From Balneatrix alpica DSM 16621 (lineage in GTDB: Bacteria; Pseudomonadota; Gammaproteobacteria; Pseudomonadales; Balneatricaceae), in contig NZ_JHUZ01000011.1 of NCBI RefSeq assembly GCF_000619885.1, positions 248,001-312,000 of the forward strand: 64,000 nt of DNA. Direction: 5' to 3'. Below the pieces are notes generated by a model that ran no database searches, was not told the DNA's origin, and was given only the letters and a program-made list of their open reading frames with translations. Below are positions 25,591-35,155 of the stretch, one piece after another (within the stretch, counting starts at the first letter, position 1; the number at the start of each line of letters is the position of its first letter). The translations under genes were made by a program, and so were the position numbers.

Positions 25591-27213
25591 ATGCCTGCCT
25601 CAACCTCCGCTGCGATAAACGCAGAGGTGTCCCCCATCGCCACCGGCCAGCTCATCAATGGCCAGTGGCAACACCAGGGTGACCAGTATTTTCAGGCGGC
25701 TAACCCAGCCACCGATACCCTGTTGCCCGAACGTTTTTACAATGCCAGCCAGGCTGAGTTAGACCTGGCCGTCAGTGCCGCCCAGCAAGCCTTTGCCGAT
25801 TTAGCCAAGCGGCCCGCCGCTTTCCGGGCAACCTTGCTAGCACGCATGGCACAGGAGCTCGAACAGGATAAGGCGCAGATTATTGAGCGTGCCGTAGCCG
25901 AGACTGCACTGGCACCAGCACGCATAGAAGGCGAACTAGGGCGCACCTGCGGCCAACTGCGCTTATTTGCCAATCTGCTTAACGATGGCAACTGGCAAGC
26001 CCCGGTGATTGACTCCGCCCTGCCGGAACGCCAGCCCCTACCACGGCCAGACTTACGCCTGAGCTATGTGGCACTTGGCCCGGTGGCGGTCTACAGCGCC
26101 AGTAACTTTCCCCTGGCCTTCTCAGTGGCAGGGGGGGATAGCGCCTCTGCCTTAGCTGCTGGCTGCCCGGTGATTGTCAAAGGCCATCCCGCCCACCCTG
26201 GCACCTCTGCGCTGGTGGCGGAATCTCTGCGCCGCGCACTCCAGGCCGAGGGCGCTCACCCCGGTTGCTTCGCCCTGCTACAGAGCAATGATCGCCACTT
26301 CTCCCATGCCCTGATCCGTCATCCCGGCATTGCTGCTGGCGGCTTTACTGGCTCGGTGGCTGCGGGACGGGATCTGTTTAACAGCGCCAGCCAACGCCCT
26401 CACCCCATTCCCTTTTATGGCGAACTGGGCAGCACCAACCCCGTGTTTATCCTGCCTGGTGCCCTACGCCAGGATGAAGCCAAACTGGCCCAAGGCCTGG
26501 CTGCCTCCATTACCCAGGGAGCAGGCCAGTTCTGTACCAACCCCGGGTTAGTGATCGCCCTGCGCTCCAAGGGGTTAGAGCGCCTGCTTAAGCACCTAAG
26601 TGAGGCTATCTCGCAACAGAGTGCGCAAACCATGCTGAGCAAACGGATTTGGCAAAGTTACCAAACCCGCTGTGAATGGCTGGCCCAGCGTCCCGGCTTA
26701 CAGTTGCTTGCCCAAGGACAAAAAGGAGGGGTTAACCAGGCCCAGGCACAGCTATTTAAAGTCAGTGCCAGCCAGTGGTTAGCCCAACCGGATTTAGAGG
26801 AAGAAAACTTTGGCCCCTCCTCCCTGGTGATTGAGTGCGAATCTGAGACTGAATTACTCGCTGTCGCCGCCCGTCTACACGGCCATCTCACCGCCACCCT
26901 GCACTTGCAGGAGCATGATCACAGCCTGGCCGCGCGCCTTTGCCCGATTTTAGCCAACAAAGTCGGGCGCATTCTGGCCAATGGTTTCCCGACCGGGGTT
27001 GAGGTCTGCCATGCCATGCAACATGGCGGCCCCTATCCGGCCAGCTCCGACAGCCGCAGCACCTCGGTGGGCAGTCGCGCCATCCTGCGTTTTGTCCGCC
27101 CACTGTGCTGGCAAAATATGCCGGATGCGCTCTTGCCCGAGGCATTGCAGGCCGATAACCCGCAAGGGCTGGTACGCTTAATCGATGGACACTTAAGCGG
27201 CACCCAGGCTTAA
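25591..27213 (+). CDS. 2-oxoglutarate semialdehyde dehydrogenase (NADP+)
   Basis: This 540-residue aldehyde dehydrogenase has the catalytic Cys315 in GAGQFCTNPGL, the general-base Glu in FYGELGSTNPVF and the cofactor segment PVIVKGHPAHPGTS. The ELGSTNP and QFCTNPG variants identify the ketoglutaric semialdehyde dehydrogenase group used in hydroxyproline and sugar-acid degradation. It converts the deaminase product 2,5-dioxopentanoate to 2-oxoglutarate, the last step of the pathway. AAGGAG precedes the ATG by 5 bases, and the gene starts 9 bases after the epimerase stop. Confidence 0.93.
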   Translation: MPASTSAAINAEVSPIATGQLINGQWQHQGDQYFQAANPATDTLLPERFYNASQAELDLAVSAAQQAFADLAKRPAAFRATLLARMAQELEQDKAQIIERAVAETALAPARIEGELGRTCGQLRLFANLLNDGNWQAPVIDSALPERQPLPRPDLRLSYVALGPVAVYSASNFPLAFSVAGGDSASALAAGCPVIVKGHPAHPGTSALVAESLRRALQAEGAHPGCFALLQSNDRHFSHALIRHPGIAAGGFTGSVAAGRDLFNSASQRPHPIPFYGELGSTNPVFILPGALRQDEAKLAQGLAASITQGAGQFCTNPGLVIALRSKGLERLLKHLSEAISQQSAQTMLSKRIWQSYQTRCEWLAQRPGLQLLAQGQKGGVNQAQAQLFKVSASQWLAQPDLEEENFGPSSLVIECESETELLAVAARLHGHLTATLHLQEHDHSLAARLCPILANKVGRILANGFPTGVEVCHAMQHGGPYPASSDSRSTSVGSRAILRFVRPLCWQNMPDALLPEALQADNPQGLVRLIDGHLSGTQA

Positions 27214-27225
27214 ACGCCCTACCCT

Positions 27226-27273
27226 GCCCGGTCGGCTGAGGCTGACCGGGCAAGGCTGGCGGGAATAGCCTTG
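27226..27273 (+). terminator. Two consecutive hairpins after the semialdehyde dehydrogenase
   Basis: GCCCGGTC (27226-27233) pairs with GACCGGGC (27244-27251), and CAAGGCT (27251-27257) with AGCCTTG (27267-27273). CCCTTGTT follows. The T content is low, so this is a probable but weak terminator. Nothing else was recognised between it and the regulator gene. Confidence 0.5.
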
Positions 27274-27423
27274 CCCTTGTTACACTTAGGCGCGGTAACT
27301 TCCCTGCCCAACCGCAGGGGTCGACTCCGTTGATAACTTCTTTTATTCATCACAACGTCAGTCGATCAGATCACCGCTTTTTGATGACGAGGGGCCAGCC
27401 CCTGCAACCAGGACTTTCACTCC

Positions 27424-28095
27424 ATGGCAAAACCCGCGCCTATTCATAAAACCCGTACTCAGATTGTCGCTGAAATCCTGCGTGACAAAATTCTCACGGG
27501 TGAAATCCAAGCGGGTACGCCGCTGCGCCAGGATGCGCTGGCCAAAGAGCTGAATGTCAGCCGCATTCCCGTGCGGGAAGCGCTGCTGCTGCTGGAGGCA
27601 CAGGGCCTGGTGGAGTTTGAGCCACACAAAGGGGCGACCGCGACGGAGCTGTCGGTGGATACCATCCATGAACTCTTTGAACTACGCGCCCTGATTGAAT
27701 GTGAAGTGCTGGCCCAGGCCATTCCCCATATGACCGAACTGGACTTCAAGCGGGCCGAAGACATCCTCACCGCCTTTGATCATGCGTTGGATACCGGCAC
27801 CCGGGTAGAAAACTGGAGCGAGCTGAACCAACAACTGCATGCCGCCCTCTATCGCGCCGCCAACAAACCCTTGGCGATGGAACTGATCGATACCCTCAAT
27901 ACCCGTAGCGACCGCTATATCCGCATGCAATTATTGCTGACCAAAAAAGTGGAAAAGGCAGAGAAGGAACACCGCGAACTACTCGACCTGTGCAAAGCTA
28001 AAGACAGCAAAAAGGCGGTGACACTGCTGCGCAAACATATCCTCGAAGCCGGTCAGGCGATTGAAGAACTGCTACGCTCCCAGCAGGGTAACTAA
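27424..28095 (+). CDS. GntR/FadR-family transcriptional regulator with FCD domain
   Basis: This 223-residue regulator has an N-terminal winged helix (IVAEILRDKILTGEIQAGTPL, ALAKELNVSRIPVREALLLLEAQGLV) and a helical FCD ligand domain with the metal-site pattern LHAALYRAANKP and HRELLDLCKAKD. Its position just after the epimerase/dehydrogenase operon, and the shared AT-rich palindromes at the locus promoters, make it the likely regulator of hydroxyproline catabolism. Its effector is probably the amino acid or a pathway intermediate. It is in the same direction as the operon but 210 bases away, so it has its own promoter. Confidence 0.9.
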   Translation: MAKPAPIHKTRTQIVAEILRDKILTGEIQAGTPLRQDALAKELNVSRIPVREALLLLEAQGLVEFEPHKGATATELSVDTIHELFELRALIECEVLAQAIPHMTELDFKRAEDILTAFDHALDTGTRVENWSELNQQLHAALYRAANKPLAMELIDTLNTRSDRYIRMQLLLTKKVEKAEKEHRELLDLCKAKDSKKAVTLLRKHILEAGQAIEELLRSQQGN

Positions 28096-28138
28096 CTCTC
28101 CCTCTTGTAAAGCCCCCGTAGCGTAGCTAAGTAAGCAT

Positions 28139-28160
28139 AGGCATGGTGACTCATGCCTTT
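28139..28160 (+). terminator. Small hairpin after the GntR gene
   Basis: AGGCATG-GTGACT-CATGCCT (28139-28158) is followed by TTT. A 7-bp stem and three T make it a weak terminator candidate. Confidence 0.4.
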
Positions 28161-28269
28161 AGACTATGGACAGCTGGGCAAGCACTGGTTTTCCCCCTAT
28201 TCTTGCGGCTGAATTAATTTAGCAAATACTCGCTAGCCTACATGCTGGCGTCGAACAGGACTGGATTAA

Positions 28270-31086
28270 ATGGATAAGTCGACCCCCCTTAGTGTGCCTA
28301 GCTACATTATTGCCCTAGGGGCATCGGCAGGGGGGCTTGAAGCACTTAGACCATTAATTGCAGATCTACGCAGTAACGGTAAAAACAGCTATATCGTTGC
28401 CCAGCATATGTCACCGCAACATACCAGCCTGTTAACAGACTTACTCTCACGCGATGCCCATATCCCGGTGACAACCGCAGAAGATGGTGAGCTGATTTTG
28501 GCTGACCACGTCTATGTCACCCCACCTAATCGTGACGTAACCGTCAAAAATGGCCATATTACGCTAGCAAAAACCACCAATGAAATTGGCCCCAAACCCT
28601 CTGTTGATCTGCTCCTTCATTCACTAGCTGCCCAATATAAAGATAACGCTGTGGCAGTTATCTTATCCGGCACCGGCAGTGATGGCGCCCATGGTTGCCG
28701 AGCGGTTAAAGCTGAAGGCGGTCTCGTCATTGTGCAGAAGCTAGACGAAGCCAAGCACGATGGTATGCCCTCGGCTGCAGTACGCTCCGGTTCGGTGGAT
28801 CTTCAACTTACTATTCATGACATTGCGCATCATCTAAATACCCTGGGTGAAATCACCCCTGCTCGTATTATTCAGGACTCCGCCGAAGCCGAACCCAATA
28901 CAGCCACCTTACGCGATATCCTGGATCAAGTGTTTAAAGTCACTCAAATTGACTTTACCCAATATAAAGAGGCCACCCTGACTCGCCAGCTTGAGCGCCG
29001 CATTGCCGCGTTGCGGTTAGACTCTCTCGATGAATATCTCAGTTTTGTAAAACAACACCCCAGTGAGCTCCATACACTACAAAAAAGCTTTCTGATTTCA
29101 GTCACCGCTTTTTTTCGCGACCCAGGCCCCTTTGAAGCCTTAGTCGGGGTAATCAATAACCTGGCACAGAATAAAAGCCCACGGGACAGTATCCGGGTAT
29201 GGGTGCCAGGCTGCGCTACTGGTGAAGAAGCCTACTCCATCGCCATTTTGTTGGTTGATACCCTGGGCAGCCGGGTAAATGACTTTGATGTACGGGTGTT
29301 TGCCACCGACATCGACCTGGCAGCCACCGATGTCGCTCGTGCAGGACTTTATCCTGAGACTTCGCTAGAGGACATGCCGCCACATCTGCGTGACCGTTAC
29401 TTCCATCAGGAAGGACGCTTCTATCGCATTAGTAAGATGATTCGCGAAATGTGTGTCTTTGCCCGCCAGGATGTGGTGCGCGATCCACCTTTTCTGCGCA
29501 TGGATATCATCACTTGCCGTAACGTGATGATCTATTTCAAGCAGGGTCTGCAAGAAGATATCTTTAATAAATTTCACTATGCCCTTAATCCTGGCGGTTA
29601 CCTGCTACTGGGCAAATCCGAATCCACCAGTGGTGCAACTAACCTTTTCTCTACCGTTGATGGTAAAAACAAGCTCTACCGCAAACGTGCCGTACAAACT
29701 CCACACCCTGTACGAATCGGTGGGCAATTCACCTTTGCCACTACCACCAATGGCCAAGTCGGTTTTCGCGGTAGTTTCTCCCAGCCCGCACGTCTGGATA
29801 TTCTGCGAGAAATACTGTTAAGAGAGTATGCCCCTGCCAGCATCTTAGTCAGTCAGGCGTTTGAGCCTTTGCATTTCTTTGGTGATGCGCGACGTTTCTT
29901 AACCCTGCCCCAAGGGGCAGCGGACTTTTCCATTCTGTCCCTCTGTATTCCTGCTATTCGCACTGAACTGCGCACCCTGCTACATCGGATGGGCCAGCAG
30001 GGCCTGGCCGAAACCGTCGGCCACCCAATGGTGATTCAGCTGGAAGGCAAGCCGGTCCATCTACGTTTGGTACTACGTCAATTGTGGATAGAAGGCGGCA
30101 CCAATGAACGCGGCATCCTAATCTGTTTTGAAGAGAACCAGGGCACTGATATCAATGAAATCAGTGCCGTTCTTGATGGCGCGGGCAACAACAGTGAGAT
30201 GGCCCGCCACCTGCTCGAAGTACAACAAGAACTGGCGGGCACACGGGAGCACTTACAAGCGGTTATAGAAGAGCTAGAAACCTCTAACGAAGAACTGCAA
30301 AGCCTGAATGAAGAACTGCAAGCCAGCTCTGAAGAGCTGCAATCCTCCAATGAAGAGTTAGAAACCACCAACGAAGAGCTGCAGGCCACCAACGAAGAAC
30401 TCACCACCCTGAACGATGAGTTACAGGCCAAATCTAATGAGCTCACCGAGTTAAACGACACCCTCTCCAATATTCAAAACTCGGTACAAATCGCCCTGGT
30501 GGTGGTCGATAAGCTGGGCCGTATCACCCGCTTTAATCCCTTAGCGGTACGTATTTTTGGCTTAATGCCCGATGATGTAGGGCAGCATCTGGTTGGCATT
30601 CCATGTAACTTACCCCTGCCTAACTTACGTAAACAGCTGCAACATACGTTAGAGAAAGGTGAAACCGTCATTGAGCGGGCAGCACGTAATGACACCCATT
30701 ACGTGATGCAAATTTCTCCCTACAAAGACAGTAGCGGCCAGCGTACTGGCGCCGTTTTAAGTTTTACCAATGTCACCGAACTCCGCACAGAAGAAGTCCT
30801 CCGTCTGCAAACCGAAGAACGTCTACAGCTTGTCACCCAGTCCTTAAAAGAAGTGATATGGATGGCATCCCCTGACTTTAGCGAAATGCTCTATGTTAGC
30901 CCTAACTGCAAGGCCATTTGGGGCAGACCCAATACTGAGTTACAAGCCCATCCCGCCGCCTTACTTGAATGGATTCACCCTGACGACAGAGCCTTATTCC
31001 AACGCCATGTGATTGAACACCTGGAACCTACCTGGAACTTTGAATACCGCATCCGCTTACCCAAAGAGGGTGAGCGCTGGGTTTAA
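28270..31086 (+). CDS. CheB-CheR-PAS hybrid, N-terminal part of a frameshifted signalling gene
   Basis: 938 codons before a TAA. Domains in order: a CheB methylesterase without receiver (residues 10-190; catalytic Ser19 in LGASAGG, His46 in AQHMSPQH, Asp138 in GTGSDGAHG); a CheR methyltransferase (about 210-480; [31 protein letters not shown]); a coiled coil of repeated NEELQ/SEELQ heptads (about 666-725); a PAS domain; and the first half of a second PAS domain. The frame stops in the motif GERWV, where PAS-associated sequence should continue as KESGQ. That continuation is present one base further on in the +1 frame (see 31013-32863). The original gene therefore encoded about 1,530 residues. 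Confidence 0.88.
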   Translation: MDKSTPLSVPSYIIALGASAGGLEALRPLIADLRSNGKNSYIVAQHMSPQHTSLLTDLLSRDAHIPVTTAEDGELILADHVYVTPPNRDVTVKNGHITLAKTTNEIGPKPSVDLLLHSLAAQYKDNAVAVILSGTGSDGAHGCRAVKAEGGLVIVQKLDEAKHDGMPSAAVRSGSVDLQLTIHDIAHHLNTLGEITPARIIQDSAEAEPNTATLRDILDQVFKVTQIDFTQYKEATLTRQLERRIAALRLDSLDEYLSFVKQHPSELHTLQKSFLISVTAFFRDPGPFEALVGVINNLAQNKSPRDSIRVWVPGCATGEEAYSIAILLVDTLGSRVNDFDVRVFATDIDLAATDVARAGLYPETSLEDMPPHLRDRYFHQEGRFYRISKMIREMCVFARQDVVRDPPFLRMDIITCRNVMIYFKQGLQEDIFNKFHYALNPGGYLLLGKSESTSGATNLFSTVDGKNKLYRKRAVQTPHPVRIGGQFTFATTTNGQVGFRGSFSQPARLDILREILLREYAPASILVSQAFEPLHFFGDARRFLTLPQGAADFSILSLCIPAIRTELRTLLHRMGQQGLAETVGHPMVIQLEGKPVHLRLVLRQLWIEGGTNERGILICFEENQGTDINEISAVLDGAGNNSEMARHLLEVQQELAGTREHLQAVIEELETSNEELQSLNEELQASSEELQSSNEELETTNEELQATNEELTTLNDELQAKSNELTELNDTLSNIQNSVQIALVVVDKLGRITRFNPLAVRIFGLMPDDVGQHLVGIPCNLPLPNLRKQLQHTLEKGETVIERAARNDTHYVMQISPYKDSSGQRTGAVLSFTNVTELRTEEVLRLQTEERLQLVTQSLKEVIWMASPDFSEMLYVSPNCKAIWGRPNTELQAHPAALLEWIHPDDRALFQRHVIEHLEPTWNFEYRIRLPKEGERWV

Positions 31087-32863
31087 AGAAAGCGGACAGA
31101 TGGTCAGTGACGAGAATGGCGCAGGAAAGTACTTAGTCAGCAGTACTTCAGATGTCACTGATCTCATCAAAGCTAAGCAAGCCGAGCAACGCACTGCTAT
31201 TCGCTTCCAATCCATTTTTGCCAATACAGCAGTGGGGATGGTGCTAATCGACTTAACTGGCCATATTCGACAAACCAATCAGGCCTTTGCCAACATGCTG
31301 GAATATGAGCCAGAGCAGCTGATTGGTAAACACTTCCGCGATCTAACCCTAGAAGAAGACCGAGCAGTCGATAGCGCCCTCTTTACCGAACTGATCAAAG
31401 GTGAGCGAGACAGCTATCGTATCGAAAAACGTTATCTATCACGCACCGGTGAAATTTGCTGGGGCAGATTATCCGTCAGTCTGTCCCTTCACCCCGAGCA
31501 TATTGAAGACTTGGTAGTCGCGGTGGTGCAGGATATTACCCAATCGAAACACCAAGAAGCGACCATCTTTAAACAGGCTAACTTTGATCCTTTAACAGCG
31601 TTACCCAATCGCAGCCTGACCCTGGATCGACTCCATGAGCAAATGCGCCTGAGTGATCGCAGCGGCCTACCCACCTATGTGCTCTTTATGGATTTAGATA
31701 ATTTCAAACCCATAAACGATCTATTAGGACACCGTATTGGTGACCGAGTTCTCAAAGAAGTAGCGGCCCGCTTTACTAGCCTGGTGCGCTCCACCGATAC
31801 GGTGGGACGCTTTGGCGGGGATGAGTTCGTTATTATTTTAAGCCAATTGGACGATGTGCTGACGCTAGAGCGTATTATTCATCAGTTATTGGATTCGACG
31901 CGTCTGCCCATGGCCGAGATTAAGCAAGGCCTGGAGCTATCCGCCAGTATCGGCATCGCCCACTACCCAGGTGATGGTGATACTCCGGAAGAGCTGATCC
32001 AACATGCCGATACCGCCATGTATTCAGCCAAAAAGGGTGGGCGCAATGGCTTTCGTTACTTTGCTTCTCATATGAATGAAGAAGCTGAACGCCGTAGCCA
32101 AGTTCGTCGCGAGCTAGCCTTGGCAATCGAGGAAGAGCAGTTTGAACTTTATCTGCAACCCATTTGGGCGCCAACTAGTGAGCGTACCACCTCAGCAGAA
32201 GCCCTAATCCGTTGGAATCACCCCCGCCGAGGCATAGTCGGGCCGCTGGAGTTTATTCCCCTGGCGGAAGAAACCGGGCAAATTCTGGAAATTGGCCACT
32301 GGGTCTTCAATCGCGCAGCTGTACTGGTCAATCAATGGAAAGAACAGTGGGGCGAAGATTTCCGCCTGGCCATTAATATTTCTGCCCAACAATTCGCCAC
32401 ACGCACCCTATATGAGCAGATTAAAGCGCAAAAAGAAGCCATGCCCTTCTTAACCCTGGAAATTACCGAGTCTGTTCTGCTGGAAAATGCTCCTATCGTG
32501 CATGAAACCCTGAAGCTAGCGCGCTCCCTCGGCGCCAAAGTCGCCCTGGATGATTTTGGTACCGGCTACTCCAGCTTGGCCTACTTAGAACGTTATCCAG
32601 TAGACGTACTCAAAATTGATAAGAGCTTTGTCGATGGCATTCTTAATCATGCCAAGGGTAAAGAGGTCGTGCAGGCCATTATCGGTATTGCTGATGCCAT
32701 CGATGCCGACGTAGTCGCAGAAGGTGTTGAACTGGCCACTCAAGCCCGATTTTTAACCACCAAGCCCAAGGTATGCTTACAGGGTTGGTATATTGCTCGG
32801 CCTATGCCAGTTGGCCAATTCGAAGCCTGGATGCAACAACCAAATACAGCGATCGCAACCTAA
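31013..32863 (+). CDS. PAS-GGDEF-EAL part of the frameshifted signalling gene
   Basis: Residues are counted from the open frame at 31013, but genuine protein similarity begins near base 31085 ([14 protein letters not shown]), which completes the PAS domain cut off upstream. It is followed by another PAS (about 50-170), a GGDEF domain with the intact motif GGDEF at 268-272 and an I-site RSTD before it, and an EAL phosphodiesterase domain (EAL at 396-398; DDFGTGYSSL). Both active sites look intact. No credible independent start or ribosome site exists at the junction, so this is the C-terminal half of one protein. Removing one T from GTTTAAAG would fuse the frames. Confidence 0.85.
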   Translation: MNTWNLPGTLNTASAYPKRVSAGFKESGQMVSDENGAGKYLVSSTSDVTDLIKAKQAEQRTAIRFQSIFANTAVGMVLIDLTGHIRQTNQAFANMLEYEPEQLIGKHFRDLTLEEDRAVDSALFTELIKGERDSYRIEKRYLSRTGEICWGRLSVSLSLHPEHIEDLVVAVVQDITQSKHQEATIFKQANFDPLTALPNRSLTLDRLHEQMRLSDRSGLPTYVLFMDLDNFKPINDLLGHRIGDRVLKEVAARFTSLVRSTDTVGRFGGDEFVIILSQLDDVLTLERIIHQLLDSTRLPMAEIKQGLELSASIGIAHYPGDGDTPEELIQHADTAMYSAKKGGRNGFRYFASHMNEEAERRSQVRRELALAIEEEQFELYLQPIWAPTSERTTSAEALIRWNHPRRGIVGPLEFIPLAEETGQILEIGHWVFNRAAVLVNQWKEQWGEDFRLAINISAQQFATRTLYEQIKAQKEAMPFLTLEITESVLLENAPIVHETLKLARSLGAKVALDDFGTGYSSLAYLERYPVDVLKIDKSFVDGILNHAKGKEVVQAIIGIADAIDADVVAEGVELATQARFLTTKPKVCLQGWYIARPMPVGQFEAWMQQPNTAIAT

Positions 32864-34191
32864 CCCGCTCGCTGATACTGCGCCTGACAAACCTGATTGC
32901 GCCCCTGCCGCTTAGCTTGGTAGAGGGCGTCATCCGCCTGTTTCAATAACACCTCCAGCGCCTCTTTACTGCTATGGCTGGTGCTTAAACCTATGCTGAG
33001 GGTAATGGTGCGCAGTGGCCAGACCTCGCCTTCCACCACCTGGCGCAGCTTTTCCGCTACCTGAAAAGCAGCAGAGGCGTCGGCCCCCGGTAACAGACAA
33101 ACAAACTCCTCTCCACCATAGCGGGCCACCATATCACTTTGACGCACATGCCCTGCCAGCAGCTCGGCCACCCGGGCCAGGGCTTCATCGCCGGCCAAAT
33201 GGCCAAAGTCGTCGTTGTAGTGCTTAAAGTGATCAATATCGAGAATTAACACCGAAAACGGCTGACCAAAGTGACGGCAACGACGACTCTCCGCCACCAT
33301 CATCGACATCGCTGCACGCCGGTTGGGCAAGCGGGTGAGTTCATCATGCATTGCCTGATGACGCAGTTCGTCATTCTTTTCACGCAATGCCTGCTGCTGG
33401 CGGGCGATTTGATCTTCCAGCTCTTGCCGTTCAGTCAGATCGCGAATCGCCGTAATACGGATGCGATCCCCCTGCTCCCTGGCATGGCGGGCACAAACCT
33501 CAACCTGCATCACTTGGCCATCTTTACGTAACAAATCGGCCTTATAGAGTTGCTCTGAACCACTCTTAATCCGCTGCCCCACTTCATTACGCAACTGCTC
33601 GGACACCAGATGCAAAGGGCTCATGCCGAGCAGCTCCGCACGGTTATAACCACTCATTTGCAGCATTTTATCGTTGCAGTCAGAAATGACGCCGTTGCGG
33701 GTAATCATAATGCCTTCAAAGGCGGCATCAGCCAGGCGCTTAAAACGATCTTCACTTTCCTGGAAGAATGAGCGCAGTTGCTGCAGCTCACGCAAATCCT
33801 TTGCCACCCCCAAAAAACCCTGTGGTTGACCCTGCTCATCACAAAGCTGGCTAACGGAGAGCAAAACTGGGATGCGCTCCCCGCTTTTGCTGATATAAGT
33901 CCAACGCTGCTCAACCACTTCACCACGGCGACTCTTGGCAACAAAGGCGTCAAAACCGCCGACCGGATAACCAAGTTCCAGGCTTAACTCAGCCGCGCGG
34001 GCCTCGACCTCGGCCAGGTCATGGATCAGCACAGGGGTGGTCTTATGCACCAGCTCATCCCACTGGTAACCCAGTAAGTTGAGCGCGTATTTGTTGCAGT
34101 AGTGAATAGTGCCCTGTAAATCCGTGGCAATCACCGAAAACTGTGCACTGTCGAAGATGGCGTGATAGAGCCCTTCGGTGGAGGAAAACAT
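32860..34191 (-). CDS. PAS-PAS diguanylate cyclase
   Basis: This is a 443-residue soluble sensor. PAS 1 lies at about residues 8-120 (FSVIATDLQGTIHYCNKYALNLLG), PAS 2 at about 145-255 (EGIMITRNGVISDCNDKMLQMSGY), followed by a coiled coil and a GGDEF domain with active GGEEF (ARYGGEEFVCLLP) and the inhibitory site RQSD five residues before it. It should synthesise cyclic di-GMP with product inhibition. No membrane segment or signal peptide is seen. It overlaps the end of the convergent GGDEF-EAL gene by 4 bases. These two signalling genes separate the halves of the hydroxyproline locus. Confidence 0.92.
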   Translation of the reverse strand: MFSSTEGLYHAIFDSAQFSVIATDLQGTIHYCNKYALNLLGYQWDELVHKTTPVLIHDLAEVEARAAELSLELGYPVGGFDAFVAKSRRGEVVEQRWTYISKSGERIPVLLSVSQLCDEQGQPQGFLGVAKDLRELQQLRSFFQESEDRFKRLADAAFEGIMITRNGVISDCNDKMLQMSGYNRAELLGMSPLHLVSEQLRNEVGQRIKSGSEQLYKADLLRKDGQVMQVEVCARHAREQGDRIRITAIRDLTERQELEDQIARQQQALREKNDELRHQAMHDELTRLPNRRAAMSMMVAESRRCRHFGQPFSVLILDIDHFKHYNDDFGHLAGDEALARVAELLAGHVRQSDMVARYGGEEFVCLLPGADASAAFQVAEKLRQVVEGEVWPLRTITLSIGLSTSHSSKEALEVLLKQADDALYQAKRQGRNQVCQAQYQRAG

Positions 34192-34299
34192 AGCGACTCC
34201 AAGCTGCTAGTTTTTATCGCGGATAAAGACGTTCTACCCGCCCACTAGATACTAGCTCACTTGCTAGCTCGCTGAATATCCCACCGAAGGCTTGGCAGC

Positions 34300-35151
34300 T
34301 TAATGGCTACTTATGCCACGAAGACGCTGGTTACGCCGACGTAACAGCTCCAACGTCACTAATAGCAGTACCGAGACCAAAATCAGGATGGTGGCCACCG
34401 CCAAAATAGTTGGGCTGATTTGTTCACGCATACCCGACCACATTTGCCGTGGCACCGTGCGTTGCTCGGGCCCGGCCAAAAACAGCACCACCACCACCTC
34501 GTCAAAGGAGGTGATAAAGGCAAACAGGCCGCCGGAGATCACCCCTGGGCGGATCAGCGGCAACATCACCTCACGAAAGCTCTGCCAGGGCCCTGCCCCC
34601 AGTGACGCCGCAGCACGGCTTAGGCTGCTATCAAAGCCACTCAAGGTGGCTGTCACCGTAATCACCACAAAGGGCGTGCCAAGCACCGCATGGGCCAGCA
34701 CCACCCCAGTAGTGGTTTGTCCCAACCCCAGCCAGGTGAAGAAGAAGTACATCCCGGCGGCGGCAATAATCACCGGCACAATCATCGGCGCGATCAGGAT
34801 CGCCATGATGGTGTTGCGCCAGGGCATCTGCGCGCGGGACAAGCCAATTGCTGCCAGGGTGCCCAAGACGGTGGCGACCAGGGTGGCCAGGCAGGCGATC
34901 CACAACGAATTCCAGAGTGCCTGCTGCCACTGGGGGTTATCCAGCATGGCCTGGTACCAGCGCAGAGAGTAAGCCTCTGGCTCCAGCGCCAGCATCCCCT
35001 CGGTAAAGGTGAAGTAAGGCTCGGCATTGAACGACAGGGGCACAATGATCAGGATAGGTGTAATCAAAAACAGCAGCACCAGGGCACTAAAGCAACGATT
35101 GCCGTAGTAAGCCAGGCGCTCTGCCCAGCTGGCATAGACAGGTAAAGACAT
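34300..35151 (-). CDS. ABC transporter permease (PotC-like), hydroxyproline locus
   Basis: This 283-residue inner-membrane protein has about six spans and the ATPase-coupling loop RAAASLGAGPWQSFREVMLPLIRPG. Its end, FDEVVVVLFLAGPEQRTVPRQM, is nearly that of the permease fragment at the start of the window. It pairs with the PotB-like permease 4 bases upstream and the ATPase before it. It is the last gene of the deaminase-ATPase-permease-permease operon. The binding protein at 21830 is the likely partner. Confidence 0.92.
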   Translation of the reverse strand: MSLPVYASWAERLAYYGNRCFSALVLLFLITPILIIVPLSFNAEPYFTFTEGMLALEPEAYSLRWYQAMLDNPQWQQALWNSLWIACLATLVATVLGTLAAIGLSRAQMPWRNTIMAILIAPMIVPVIIAAAGMYFFFTWLGLGQTTTGVVLAHAVLGTPFVVITVTATLSGFDSSLSRAAASLGAGPWQSFREVMLPLIRPGVISGGLFAFITSFDEVVVVLFLAGPEQRTVPRQMWSGMREQISPTILAVATILILVSVLLLVTLELLRRRNQRLRGISSH

Positions 35152-35155
35152 AAAC

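Noticed and set aside
31013-31084. Independent start of the GGDEF-EAL protein at ATG 31013
   Set aside because: These codons overlap the conserved PAS sequence in the other frame and have no ribosome site; similarity resumes only at the frameshift point.
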